Source: Bdellovibrio bacteriovorus str. Tiberius (GTDB taxonomy: Bacteria; Bdellovibrionota; Bdellovibrionia; Bdellovibrionales; Bdellovibrionaceae). Taken from it: a stretch of 64,000 bases of DNA. The position numbers and the translations under genes were made by a program. Below, in pieces: positions 27,305 through 38,696 of this stretch (the first letter of the stretch is position 1; the number at the start of each line of letters is the position of its first letter). The stretch spans positions 744,001 to 808,000 of the forward strand of contig NC_019567.1 of NCBI RefSeq assembly GCF_000317895.1. The letters are read 5' to 3'. A model generated the notes under the pieces. It saw only the letters and a program-made list of their open reading frames with translations. It was not told the origin of the DNA and made no database searches.

Positions 27305-29905
27305 ATGAAGAAAATCTACCTTATTGACGTCAGTGCCATGTTCTTTCGCGCTTTCTACGCGATTCGTTCGCTGTCGTCTCCAAGCGGAGTCCCGGTCAAC
27401 GCCGTCTACGGCTTCCTTTCCATGATGATCAAGCTTTTGAAAGAGGAAAAGCCCGAGTATCTGGTGTTCTGTTACGATCGCAAAGAGCCTTCTTTCCGTA
27501 AAGCGATGTACGACGGTTATAAAGCTCATCGCACAGAAATGCCGGATGAACTGGCTCAACAAATTCCTTACATCAAAAGACTGGCCGATCTTCTGGGAGT
27601 TCCTGCATTTGAAGTCGAATCCTTCGAGGCCGATGACATTATCGGCACAGTCACTAAATGGGGTCGTCGCAATGGCATGGAAGTGTTCATCGTCAGCGGC
27701 GATAAAGACTTTGGCCAGTTGATCGAAGACAACGTCACTATGTACGACACCATGAAGGGTGTTCGCTACAATGCCGAAGGTGTTCTTGAAAAATGGGGTG
27801 TTCGCCCGGATCAGTTTATCGATTATCTGGCCATTGTAGGGGATACTTCGGACAACGTTCCTGGTGTGAAAGGTGTCGGAGAAAAGGGCGCCATCAAACT
27901 TCTGGAGCAGTTCAAACACATCGAAGACATCTATGAAAACATCGACAAAGTTGAAAGTAAAAGCGTTCGCGAAAAACTGATTGCTTCCAAAGACAATGCC
28001 ATTTTGTCCAAAAAGCTGGTGACGATTTCTTGCGATGTGCCGATGCCGGATGATCTGGAAGCGTACAAGTTGAAGCCTTTCAAGGCAGACGAGCTGCGTG
28101 CCTTCCTGCACGAGCTGAATTTCAAATCTTTCGAAAAAAGTCTGTTCGGAACGGTGGACACAACTCCGGCAGCGCCTTCAGCTTCCGCGCCTGCGGCTCC
28201 GGCGGGACCACTGATAAAGGCCGCCGCACCGGCGATGCCTTTAAGTATTGCCGATGACGTGGCACCAACGATCGTGATTGCCAAAGAAGAGCGTCAGTTC
28301 ACCGAAAAGAGCATGACGACCCGTGAACTTGCCGACTTCCTGGCCGAGCACCAAAGCCTTTGGGGCTTTAGCGACATGCGTGGGGTGTTCATCGGAACTG
28401 AATCGCAAATCATCCAGGTTTCTGATCACGAGTACCTTGGTAAACTGACTGATACTTTCCAGGTTCAATGGCATGGCTATGACCTGAAGTCGTTCTGGCA
28501 CAAGATTGGCGCGAAAGCTCCGGTGGCGGCTTGGGATTCCCAGTTGGCTGCTTATGTTTTGAAAGCCGGGGACACCTCCGACTTTGGCAAGATTTATACT
28601 CGCTTTATGGCAGATGTTTTGCCGGATCTGGCTTCACCCGCACAGCTTTACAATGCCCATTTGAACTTCGCCACGACTTTGAAATCCCAGTTGCAGACGG
28701 TGCAGGGTGAAAAGGTCTATCAAGAGCTGGATTTGCCATTGGCAAGAGTGCTGCTGTCCATGGAACGTTTGGGCGTTCGTATCGACAAGGACCTTTTGGC
28801 CAAGCAAAGCGAGGACCTTGCGAAAGACATCGCAGAAATCGAAAAACAAATTCATGAAGCCGCTGGCGAGGCCTTCAATGTCGGAAGTCCGAAGCAGCTG
28901 GGTGTGATCCTGTTTGAAAAGCTGGGTCTGCCCGCGGGCAAAAAAACCAAAACCGGTTATTCCACAGATGAAGAAGTTCTGTTGGGACTGGAACATCCGA
29001 TCGCAAAGCTGGTTTTGCAATGGCGTGAGATGTCCAAGCTGAAATCCACTTACGTGGACGCTTTGCCAACCATGATTGATCCTAAAGACGAGCGTGTGCA
29101 CACAAGCTTTAATCAGGCTCTGACCACCACGGGCCGTCTTTCCAGCACGCAGCCAAATCTTCAGAACATCCCGATTCGTACCGCGCGCGGCCAGCAGGTG
29201 CGTAAGGCATTCATTGCGGCTCCTCGCATGAAGCTTTTGTCGGTGGATTATTCCCAGATCGAATTGCGTATTCTGGCGCATATTTCTGAAGACCCGAATT
29301 TGTGCAAAGCCTTTGCTGAAGACCTGGATATTCACGCGGCCACAGCAGCGGAAGTGTTTGGGGTGGCTTTGAAAGATGTGACTGCTGAACACCGTCGTTC
29401 TGCCAAGGCCGTGAACTTTGGTATTGCTTACGGGCAGGGGGCTTTCGGTCTGGCAGAAAACCTGGGCATTTCACGCACGGAAGCCAAGGATATTATCGAT
29501 CGCTATTTCAACCGTTTTAAAAACGTGCGGGAATATATCGATGGCACGGTAAAAACGGCTCACGAAAAAGGCTATGTTGAAACTTTGTTCGGTCGCCGTC
29601 GTTACATCGACGAGCTTCAGTCCAAGAACATGGCTTTGAAAAAGTTCGGCGAGCGCGCTGCGATTAATGCCCCGATTCAGGGAACTGCCAGTGATCTGGT
29701 GAAAAAGGCGATGATTGAGGTGTTCGAAAAAGTGCCGGTGCGCATGCTGTTACAAGTGCACGATGAATTGATTTTTGAGGATTTCGAGGAGAATCTGCAG
29801 AAGCATTCCCCTCAGTTGGTTTCAATCATGGAAAACGTGATGAAACTGAAAGTGCCGTTGAAGGTCAACTATGCAATCGGGAACAACTGGGACGAAGCGC
29901 ACTAG
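27305..29905 (+). CDS. polA: DNA polymerase I
   Basis: An 866-residue family A DNA polymerase. The 5'-3' exonuclease domain (1 to about 285) has FDGYKAHR-like, EADDIIGT and SGDKDFGQL motifs. An Ala/Pro linker is followed by a 3'-5' exonuclease-like domain, then the polymerase domain with motif A DYSQIELRIL, the O-helix RRSAKAVNFGIAYGQGAFGL and motif C LLQVHDELIFE. The proofreading domain lacks the usual DxE metal-binding start; at that place it reads LWGFSDMRG. Proofreading is therefore probably lost, as in Taq polymerase. CCGGAGG precedes the start. Confidence 0.97.
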   Translation: MKKIYLIDVSAMFFRAFYAIRSLSSPSGVPVNAVYGFLSMMIKLLKEEKPEYLVFCYDRKEPSFRKAMYDGYKAHRTEMPDELAQQIPYIKRLADLLGVPAFEVESFEADDIIGTVTKWGRRNGMEVFIVSGDKDFGQLIEDNVTMYDTMKGVRYNAEGVLEKWGVRPDQFIDYLAIVGDTSDNVPGVKGVGEKGAIKLLEQFKHIEDIYENIDKVESKSVREKLIASKDNAILSKKLVTISCDVPMPDDLEAYKLKPFKADELRAFLHELNFKSFEKSLFGTVDTTPAAPSASAPAAPAGPLIKAAAPAMPLSIADDVAPTIVIAKEERQFTEKSMTTRELADFLAEHQSLWGFSDMRGVFIGTESQIIQVSDHEYLGKLTDTFQVQWHGYDLKSFWHKIGAKAPVAAWDSQLAAYVLKAGDTSDFGKIYTRFMADVLPDLASPAQLYNAHLNFATTLKSQLQTVQGEKVYQELDLPLARVLLSMERLGVRIDKDLLAKQSEDLAKDIAEIEKQIHEAAGEAFNVGSPKQLGVILFEKLGLPAGKKTKTGYSTDEEVLLGLEHPIAKLVLQWREMSKLKSTYVDALPTMIDPKDERVHTSFNQALTTTGRLSSTQPNLQNIPIRTARGQQVRKAFIAAPRMKLLSVDYSQIELRILAHISEDPNLCKAFAEDLDIHAATAAEVFGVALKDVTAEHRRSAKAVNFGIAYGQGAFGLAENLGISRTEAKDIIDRYFNRFKNVREYIDGTVKTAHEKGYVETLFGRRRYIDELQSKNMALKKFGERAAINAPIQGTASDLVKKAMIEVFEKVPVRMLLQVHDELIFEDFEENLQKHSPQLVSIMENVMKLKVPLKVNYAIGNNWDEAH

Positions 29906-29915
29906 GGGCTTCGTC

Positions 29916-30554
29916 TTATTCAGTTTCCCAGCCGACCACACGTCCGCCTTCGAAGTACACAAAACGTGTTTCTTTGCGGTAGCCTTCCGGGGCGGATACA
30001 AACTTCTGATATTTCCAGCGCTCATTCTTGTAAAGCGGATTGCCCGAGACTTCGACGCTCATCGGGTCCCCCCAGGATCTTTTGACATAATCCTGCGGCA
30101 TGCCCACGGCAATGTCCTGGGATTCAATCAAGCCCTTCATTTCTTCCTGCGGAGCCTGTGATCTGTTCCACACACTGTTGCGGTTCACCCAGGCCTGACG
30201 GCCTTCGATGGACGGGATGGACAGAACTTCGATTTTTTCTGCATCATTTTTAAGCCAGGGCAGGATCTTGGAGTACTGTTCGCGCTCTTTGCGCGAGGAC
30301 AAGCTGCGTTCCAACTGGCGCAGTTGCTGACGTTCGCGGACGGCCTGCAGGTCACGGCCGCTCAATGAACCTGGGTCCAAACCCAGTTCGTAAGCCGTCT
30401 GACGGGTTTGGCGGTCATAAATACCGCGGTTGGAGTTGTCGCTATAGCGGACATCTTCCGGCGCCGGTGCATATCCGCTGTCCGCGGAACGATGAAGGTG
30501 GGAACAACCACTTAAGGCCCCCAGGGCCACAATGACGGATACAAGGACTTTCAT
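29916..30554 (-). CDS. Lipoprotein with BamE/SmpA-like C-terminal region
   Basis: A 212-residue lipoprotein (lipobox LSGC) with a charged, Arg/Glu/Gln-rich helical middle and a C-terminal segment like the BamE/SmpA/OmlA fold: IAVGMPQDYVKRSWGDPMSVEVSG then NERWKYQKF and FVYFEGGRVVGWE. BamE-like proteins assist outer-membrane assembly, but the long middle part is unlike BamE, so the role is uncertain. It is convergent with polA, only 10 bases between stops. Confidence 0.65.
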   Translation of the reverse strand: MKVLVSVIVALGALSGCSHLHRSADSGYAPAPEDVRYSDNSNRGIYDRQTRQTAYELGLDPGSLSGRDLQAVRERQQLRQLERSLSSRKEREQYSKILPWLKNDAEKIEVLSIPSIEGRQAWVNRNSVWNRSQAPQEEMKGLIESQDIAVGMPQDYVKRSWGDPMSVEVSGNPLYKNERWKYQKFVSAPEGYRKETRFVYFEGGRVVGWETE

Positions 30555-30660
30555 TAAAGATCTCTCCTGCAGTCTTAATGCTAGCCGATGGACTTCTGTT
30601 TATAAATTGTTCTTGCGACGTATTTGATTCCTTCCTTACAATCGTCTTGGGGGAATCCGA

Positions 30661-31644
30661 TTGGCTGAACAGGAAAACACGACCAAGGTAGAGGAAGATA
30701 TCAAGGACGGCGCTCCGGAAGGGGAAGCTGAAGATTTGATGTCCCTTGAGTCCTTGGACTCTGCACTGGCGGAAGCAGACCCCGAGTTTGCTCAGTCCCT
30801 GAATGAAATCGGTCCCGATGTGGCCGGTGGTGCCTTGATTTATGAAGAAGGCATCGAGCTTGAGTACACCCTCGCAGAAGAAGAAAAGTTGTGGCAATCC
30901 GCGACCGGATTCCGCAAGAGGATTTTAAAGATTCTCCCGTTCCTTCCGCGCATTTCCTACAAAGTTAAAATGAAGCGCACCGTGATGCGCTTAAGCTGGA
31001 GAAAATTCAAAGAGCAGCTTCGCCATCGCATTGTGAATGCCGGGCCGCTTTTGCTGGCTTGGGCGAAAAGAACCGCTCTGGGGTTCAAAGCCGGCCTTGG
31101 CAGGGGCATGGCGACCTTCAAGTCATTCTCGCTGGTGAAAAAGCTCGCGTTGGTGGGTTTGCTGGTGGTGACGGCAGGTGCGAGTGTGGTGATTTATCGT
31201 ATGGCCACGAAGGGTTTGATCCCTCAACACGAAGATTTGTTCATTCACTCGATGGCGGACTGGGCATCGCAAAAATATCAATACGATCCCAAAACCGAAG
31301 TGGAGTCCTTCTATGATTCCACTCGTGCCGCGCAAAATGTGTTCCTGATGCAAAGAATGGTTGTGAATCTGCGCCGTTCAGCCGAATCCGGCACCAATCC
31401 CATGGGGGCTTTTGAGTTCTATGTGGAAGGCGCGGCCTCTGATGTCGTTGTCGAAATCAAAGACCGCGAAGCGGAAGTGGAAGACTTGTTCCTGAGAACG
31501 ATCGAGGAGATGACTTTCGATCAGGCAGCCTCAGGGGCGGGCAAACAAGAGCTTTGCGAACGTCTGCGCAAAGAGGTGAACAAGATCCTGACCAAGGGTT
31601 ACGTGCGCCGGATCTTTATCAAAACCGCGATCGTTAAACCTTAA
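30661..31644 (+). CDS. FliL-like single-pass membrane protein with long acidic N terminus
   Basis: A 327-residue protein. An acidic stretch (1-90) and a basic helical part (100-150) precede one membrane segment (about 158-180, [16 protein letters not shown]). The C-terminal region [25 protein letters not shown]...[16 protein letters not shown] resembles FliL, which supports the flagellar motor stator. It is longer than FliL and has no flagellar neighbours, so it may belong to another motor. The TTG start is supported by GGGGGAA. It overlaps the convergent regulator gene by 11 bases. Confidence 0.55.
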   Translation: MAEQENTTKVEEDIKDGAPEGEAEDLMSLESLDSALAEADPEFAQSLNEIGPDVAGGALIYEEGIELEYTLAEEEKLWQSATGFRKRILKILPFLPRISYKVKMKRTVMRLSWRKFKEQLRHRIVNAGPLLLAWAKRTALGFKAGLGRGMATFKSFSLVKKLALVGLLVVTAGASVVIYRMATKGLIPQHEDLFIHSMADWASQKYQYDPKTEVESFYDSTRAAQNVFLMQRMVVNLRRSAESGTNPMGAFEFYVEGAASDVVVEIKDREAEVEDLFLRTIEEMTFDQAASGAGKQELCERLRKEVNKILTKGYVRRIFIKTAIVKP

Positions 31645-32863
31645 AGCTCGTGATATCGATGTCATAGTATTTTAAACGGTCATGCAGGGTGCTTTTAGGC
31701 ATGCCCAGATCCTGAGCCGTTCGGCGCTGATTTCCTTTGTTCGCCTGCAGGCGCTTGATGATCATCTGTTTTTCAATCTCTTTAATCACCGGCATGTCGT
31801 TACTGACGCGCTCTTCGGATTTTTCCAAAAGTGTCTTATCCAGCAGCTTTTCGATGTGGTTTTCGGTGATGTGAGTGCGCGGGTAAAGCGCGGCAGCGCG
31901 GCTGACCAGATTTTTCAATTCACGAATATTCCCGGGCCATGGGTGCTTTTTCATACGGGCAATCGCGCCGAATGAAAAACGCACACGCATTTTGCGGGCA
32001 AAGGTGTAAAGCAGCTCTTCAAAGTCCTCCATGCGCAACGCCAAAGCAGGTGGCGCCACCGACACCACATTCAGACGGAAGTAAAGATCCGAACGGAACA
32101 GGCCTTCGCGGATTTTTTCAGACAGGTTTTGGTGAGTCGCTGCGATAATACGAACATCGGTGCGCACGTTACGATCCGCACCCACTGGGCGGATTTCGTT
32201 GTTTTCCAGGGCGCGCAGCAGTTTAGCCTGCAGGCTGTAGGAAAGATCACCGATTTCATCCAGGAACAGCGTGCCGCCGCGGGCCGCTTCGAAGGCTCCT
32301 TTGCGGTCGTTGATGGCGCCGGTAAAGCTGCCTTTTACGTGACCGAAAAGTTCACTTTCAATCAGGGTTTCGCTGAGGGCGCTGCAGTTCACGCTGACGA
32401 ACGGTCCCTTGTCGCGAAGGCTGTTTTCATGCAGGGCTTGGGCAATGACATCCTTACCGGTTCCGGAAGGGCCCAGGATCAGCACCGGGAACTCGGTTTT
32501 GGCGACATTGGAAAGGGTCTGCAGTTCTTCGTTCCAGACGTCATTGCGGCTTTTGATCGGGAAGGGAGTGTTTTCTTCCTGCTGGGTCAGGAACAGGAAT
32601 TCTTGTTCTCCCAAACGGATGACGTCGCCTTCTTGCAGGAAGGCTTCCATCACGCGGGCATCATTCACATAGGTGCCCTGCGGGGTGCGCAGGTCGCGGA
32701 TCAAATATGATTGATCTTTCTTTTCGATACGGGCGTGGCGTTCGGCCACTTGTTCACCTTGGACCTGAATCTGGCATTGCGAATCTTTGCCAAGAGTAAC
32801 GAACTCATGCAAAGTCAGGGTTTTTGGGTTTTCGTCCATTGTTTTCAAGAATGCTTGTGACAT
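31634..32863 (-). CDS. FHA-domain sigma-54 activator
   Basis: A 409-residue transcription activator. An FHA phosphothreonine-binding domain (about 15-95; [31 protein letters not shown]) is followed by the AAA+ sigma-54 contact domain with Walker A GPSGTGKD and Walker [13 protein letters not shown], and a Fis-type helix-turn-helix at the C terminus ([20 protein letters not shown]). The sigma-54 loop reads GSFTGA in place of GAFTGA. Such proteins respond to Ser/Thr phosphorylation; no kinase is adjacent. Fully compatible with activation of predatory-cycle genes, but the target is unknown. Confidence 0.93.
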   Translation of the reverse strand: MSQAFLKTMDENPKTLTLHEFVTLGKDSQCQIQVQGEQVAERHARIEKKDQSYLIRDLRTPQGTYVNDARVMEAFLQEGDVIRLGEQEFLFLTQQEENTPFPIKSRNDVWNEELQTLSNVAKTEFPVLILGPSGTGKDVIAQALHENSLRDKGPFVSVNCSALSETLIESELFGHVKGSFTGAINDRKGAFEAARGGTLFLDEIGDLSYSLQAKLLRALENNEIRPVGADRNVRTDVRIIAATHQNLSEKIREGLFRSDLYFRLNVVSVAPPALALRMEDFEELLYTFARKMRVRFSFGAIARMKKHPWPGNIRELKNLVSRAAALYPRTHITENHIEKLLDKTLLEKSEERVSNDMPVIKEIEKQMIIKRLQANKGNQRRTAQDLGMPKSTLHDRLKYYDIDITSFKV

Positions 32864-33047
32864 GGGGTCTCCTGCTTAAAAAGTACCCACCTTTGTGGTG
32901 GGGAATGCGATGACCCACCACTTCAAGACTTTGACCGGGCTGGATTCAAATATAAGTGGGGCTCGGGCTTTTCGACTCGCCAAATTATCCTGCGACGGAC
33001 TAGGTTCTCGGAATTGAGAAATGGGTGGAGCTCTGATAGTCTTGGCT

Positions 33048-33619
33048 ATGCCAAAGACGATTCAATTTATCAAAAGCGCCGTTCTGGAAAAGGACTTCCC
33101 CGTACACAAGAAAGTTGAAGTAGCCATCGCCGGCCGCTCCAATGCCGGAAAGTCGTCTTTTATCAATGCCCTGACCAAAAACAAGATCGCGAAAGTCAGT
33201 TCCACGCCGGGTAAAACCCGTTTGTTGAACTTCTTTGAGCTGGATCAGTCCTATGTGATGGTGGATATGCCGGGTTACGGCTTTGCCGCGCGTTCCGGGG
33301 ATGAAATGCGTGAATGGCACCGCATGATTGAAACTTATCTTATGAACCGTGAACAACTTCGTGGACTGCTTCTGGTGATGGACATCCGTCGCTCGTGGAC
33401 AGAAGACGAAGAGCTTTTGAAAGAGTTCTCTGAACGTCGTGGCTTCCCCCTGGCGGTGGTGCTGACCAAGGCCGACAAAATGTCGCGCAGTCAGATGCTG
33501 CAGGCAGTGGCGAAAGTGAAGAAGGCCTCGGGCCTGAGTGCCGTGTTCGGTGTGTCCTCGCTTAAAAAAGAAGGCCAGGACGCGGTTGAAGACTACATCT
33601 ATGAAAACTGGGTAAAAGA

Positions 33620-33623
<4 letters not shown>
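33048..33623 (+). CDS. engB: Ribosome-assembly GTPase EngB (YsxC/YihA)
   Basis: A 191-residue GTPase with G1 GRSNAGKSSFINAL, G2/G3 STPGKTRLLNFF and DMPGYGFA, and G4 TKADK. EngB is needed for 50S subunit assembly. The start at 33048 gives the usual family N terminus; the in-frame ATG at 33021 adds nine residues. Its stop overlaps the kdsB start by four bases (ATGA), making it the first gene of the engB-kdsB-pyrG-kdsD operon. Confidence 0.93.
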
Positions 33624-36024
<2,401 letters not shown>

Positions 36025-36041
36025 GAAAGGTTCGTTAGAAT

Positions 36042-37022
36042 ATGTCCAAAGTTATTCAACAGGGTCTGAAAGTTCTAGAGGTCGAGGCCCAGGCCATTCT
36101 GGCATTGAAAGAGCGCCTTGGCGACTCTTTCGAACAGGTGGTAAAGATGATCACAGCCTGTGACGGCAAAATCGTTCTGACGGGCATGGGTAAATCCGGC
36201 CAGATCGCCAGAAAGCTTGCCAGCACTTTTTCTTCCACGGGAACTCCGGCGGTGTTTCTGCATCCGGCGGAAAGTTCGCACGGGGATTTGGGCCTTGTTG
36301 AAAACAACGACGTGGTGATTGCGCTGTCTTATGGCGGCGAGTCCCCTGAGTTCGCAGGTATCTTAAGGTTTGTTTCCCGCAAGGGCATTCCTTTGATCGC
36401 GATCACCGGCAAGCCAGAGTCCTCTTTGGCCAAAGCTGCTCAGGTCACTTTGAATGTTCATGTTTCTGAAGAAGCTTGTCCCTTGGGTCTTGCACCCACC
36501 GCCAGCAGCACCGCGACCCTGGCCATGGGTGACGCTGTCGCGATGGCCGTGATGGCAGAAAAAGGCTTCAGTTCTGAAGATTTTGCTGAATTTCATCCCG
36601 GCGGCAGTCTGGGCTATCGCCTGTTGACCCGCGTGCGCGATGTTATGCATGGTGGGGATGCCCTGCCGACGGTGACTTTGGATACGCCGATTCGTCAGGT
36701 GTTCTCGATCATGACCCATAAGGATGTTCGTGGCGCTGCCGGTATCGTCGATGAAAAAGGCGATTTGGTCGGGGTGATCACGGATGGTGATATCCGTCGT
36801 CGTCTGGAAAAGTCCAATGACCCGTTGACGGGTCTTGCGAAAGATTTGATGACCACCAATCCAAGAACCATTGATGCGAACGAATTGGCTGAAAAAGCCT
36901 TATTCGTCATGGAGCAGTTCCAGATTCAGATGGTCTTTGTGCTGGATAAGGAATCCGCAAATCCGCGCAAACCAGTGGGCATCCTGCACATCCAGGATCT
37001 ATTGCGCGCCAAAGTACGTTAA
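36042..37022 (+). CDS. kdsD: Arabinose-5-phosphate isomerase KdsD
   Basis: A 326-residue enzyme that makes arabinose 5-phosphate, the sugar source for Kdo. The SIS domain (about 35-170) contains VLTGMGKSGQIARKLASTFSS and ALSYGGESPEF, and two CBS domains follow (about 205-320). It lies 17 bases after pyrG and shares the operon with kdsB; kdsC is at 55.6 kb and kdsA is outside the window. A terminator follows. Confidence 0.95.
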   Translation: MSKVIQQGLKVLEVEAQAILALKERLGDSFEQVVKMITACDGKIVLTGMGKSGQIARKLASTFSSTGTPAVFLHPAESSHGDLGLVENNDVVIALSYGGESPEFAGILRFVSRKGIPLIAITGKPESSLAKAAQVTLNVHVSEEACPLGLAPTASSTATLAMGDAVAMAVMAEKGFSSEDFAEFHPGGSLGYRLLTRVRDVMHGGDALPTVTLDTPIRQVFSIMTHKDVRGAAGIVDEKGDLVGVITDGDIRRRLEKSNDPLTGLAKDLMTTNPRTIDANELAEKALFVMEQFQIQMVFVLDKESANPRKPVGILHIQDLLRAKVR

Positions 37023-37030
37023 TTTATGAG

Positions 37031-37062
37031 GCCGCCTTTGTTTGTCACAAAAGGCGGCTTTG
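37031..37062 (+). terminator. Terminator after kdsD
   Basis: GCCGCCTTT and AAAGGCGGC form a 9-bp stem; only three Ts follow directly. Confidence 0.55.
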
Positions 37063-37103
37063 ATTCCTAATACCTGCAAACAGGCAAAACGCAGGAGTCT
37101 GAT

Positions 37104-37469
37104 ATGTCTCTAAAGAAATCATTGTTGGTATTTGTAATGGGTGTGTTTGTCATTCTTGCAGGAATGATCAGTCCGGCCAAAGCTGCTGAAACCTTGGAAA
37201 TCGTACCGAATCAAAAAGTCTGCATGGTGACCAATATGGTTTTCCCGCGTGATCAGATTCCGGTAAAACAGGGCGGCAAAACTTATTATGGCTGCTGTGA
37301 AAACTGCAAAAAGACCCTGGCTGAAGATGCCACGGCCCGTGTGGCGATCGACCCGGTATCCGGCAAGTCTGTCGACAAGGCGACGGCGGTGATTGCGGCT
37401 CGTGCCGATGGTTCTGTGGTTTATTTCCAGAACAAAAAGAACTTCGAAAAATTCCGCACGCGCAAATAA
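37104..37469 (+). CDS. Exported small metal-binding-type (TRASH/YHS-like) protein
   Basis: A 121-residue exported protein: signal peptide MSLKKSLLVFVMGVFVILA, then a Cys-rich domain VCMVTNMVF...GKTYYGCCENCKKTLAED that resembles TRASH/YHS metal-binding modules. Heavy-metal binding in the periplasm is a fair guess; the metal is unknown. It is followed 14 bases later by the GyrI-like gene, so the two may be co-transcribed. Confidence 0.65.
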   Translation: MSLKKSLLVFVMGVFVILAGMISPAKAAETLEIVPNQKVCMVTNMVFPRDQIPVKQGGKTYYGCCENCKKTLAEDATARVAIDPVSGKSVDKATAVIAARADGSVVYFQNKKNFEKFRTRK

Positions 37470-37483
37470 TTTCAGGAGATCCC

Positions 37484-37969
37484 GTGACCCATTCCTTCAC
37501 ACAAAAAACAGATATCAAGATTATCGGAATTTCAGTTCGCACCAGCAACGGCGCTGAAATGCAAGGAAGTGGTAAGATCGGGTCCCAGTGGCAGAAGTTC
37601 TTCAGCGAAGGGGTGATGCAAAAGATCCCGAATCAAATCGCTGATGGACCGATTTATGCAATTTACACCGATTATGAAAGCGATGTGAACGGCGAGTATT
37701 CGTTTGTTCTGGGTAAAGAGGTTTCTTCTTTTGATAATCTGCCTGAGGGATTGATTGCGAAAGTATTGCCAGCTTCCAGATATGCTGCTTTCACTTCCCA
37801 ACAGGGGCAGATGCCCAATGTTGTGATCGAGCTTTGGCAGCACATTTGGGGCTTGAGCCCAGCGGACCTGGGGGCTGAGCGCGCCTACAAGGCAGACTTT
37901 GAGATTTACGATCAGCGCAGTGCAGATCCTCAAAACTGCCAGGTCGATGTGTTTTTGTCGGTTCGTTAA
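37484..37969 (+). CDS. GyrI-like small-molecule-binding protein
   Basis: A 161-residue protein of the GyrI/AraC effector-binding type. The layout KIIGISVRTSNG, FSEGVMQKIP, YAIYTDYESDVNGEYSFVLGKEV and YAAFTSQQGQMPNVVIELWQHIW matches the two-fold effector-binding fold. Such proteins bind hydrophobic compounds and some protect gyrase. There is no DNA-binding domain. The GTG start has AGGAGA upstream. The 3' end overlaps the convergent phosphatase by 4 bases. Confidence 0.75.
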   Translation: MTHSFTQKTDIKIIGISVRTSNGAEMQGSGKIGSQWQKFFSEGVMQKIPNQIADGPIYAIYTDYESDVNGEYSFVLGKEVSSFDNLPEGLIAKVLPASRYAAFTSQQGQMPNVVIELWQHIWGLSPADLGAERAYKADFEIYDQRSADPQNCQVDVFLSVR

Positions 37970-38445
37970 ATTTTGTCGCTGCGGTCCTGAACTTTGTCGA
38001 TCAGGCCTTCGATGGCGTCTTCCAGAATATCCAGAACGTGATCAAATCCGTCGACGCCCCCATAGTAAGGGTCTGGTACGCCTTTGACTTTGAATTCCGA
38101 ACAGTAGTCAGTGACCAATGAAATCTTGTCCAGCAGGGTTTTGTCCGGGCAGCGCTGGCGCAGATTTTCAAGATTGCTGGCATCCATCGCCAGTATCCAG
38201 TCGAAGTCATAATAGTCAGACTCGCGAACTGCGCGTGAAATACTTGTCAGATCATATCCGCGGCGCTCGCCGTGCAGAATACTGCGTGGGTCGGCTTTTT
38301 CTCCGTCGTGGGCTCCGGAAGTTCCAGCGGAATCAACCACCCATGGCAGGTCTCGTTGTTTGATAAGCTGTGCTGCCACGGCTTCAGCAGTGGGGGAGCG
38401 ACAGATGTTTCCTAGGCAGACAAAGAGTAATTTTTGGCTTTTCAT
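37966..38445 (-). CDS. Low-molecular-weight protein-tyrosine phosphatase
   Basis: A 159-residue phosphatase with the P-loop VCLGNICRSPTAEAV (Cys, Arg and Ser present) and the catalytic Asp in VPDPYYGG. Cellular targets may include tyrosine kinases of polysaccharide synthesis or other phosphotyrosine proteins. ATG 38445 gives the standard start MKSQKLLFVCLGNICRSP; 38481 is a longer option and neither has a good ribosome site. It is the second phosphatase family in this window. Confidence 0.93.
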   Translation of the reverse strand: MKSQKLLFVCLGNICRSPTAEAVAAQLIKQRDLPWVVDSAGTSGAHDGEKADPRSILHGERRGYDLTSISRAVRESDYYDFDWILAMDASNLENLRQRCPDKTLLDKISLVTDYCSEFKVKGVPDPYYGGVDGFDHVLDILEDAIEGLIDKVQDRSDKI

Positions 38446-38488
38446 TTGAATTATTTTAGGGCTATTATTTTGTCTTGTCATTACAAGT

Positions 38489-38564
38489 GGGGCCGTAGCT
38501 CAGCTGGGAGAGCGCAACGCTGGCAGTGTTGAGGTCGTCGGTTCGATCCCGATCGGCTCCACCA
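38489..38564 (+). tRNA. tRNA-Ala (anticodon GGC)
   Basis: A complete 76-base cloverleaf with encoded CCA. The acceptor stem GGGGCCG pairs with CGGCTCC and contains the G3-U70 wobble that marks alanine tRNAs. The anticodon loop CTGGCAG gives anticodon GGC, and the T-loop GGTTCGATCC is normal. Confidence 0.97.
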
Positions 38565-38629
38565 ATTCTCTTTATCCTTAAAATGTGTTGTTCAGCAGTC
38601 TTTGGTGTGGTTTTTTCCTGCTAAAAGAC

Positions 38630-38659
38630 TTGTCATGATTTTGTTTGGTCTTCTTTAAA
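38630..38659 (+). promoter_or_regulatory. Possible promoter for the DUF1254 gene
   Basis: TTGTCA (38630) and TTTAAA (38654) are separated by 18 bases, about 40 bases before the start codon. Confidence 0.35.
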
Positions 38660-38696
38660 CTGGATGCTGCGACACAATTACAAGGAGAATATTTTT

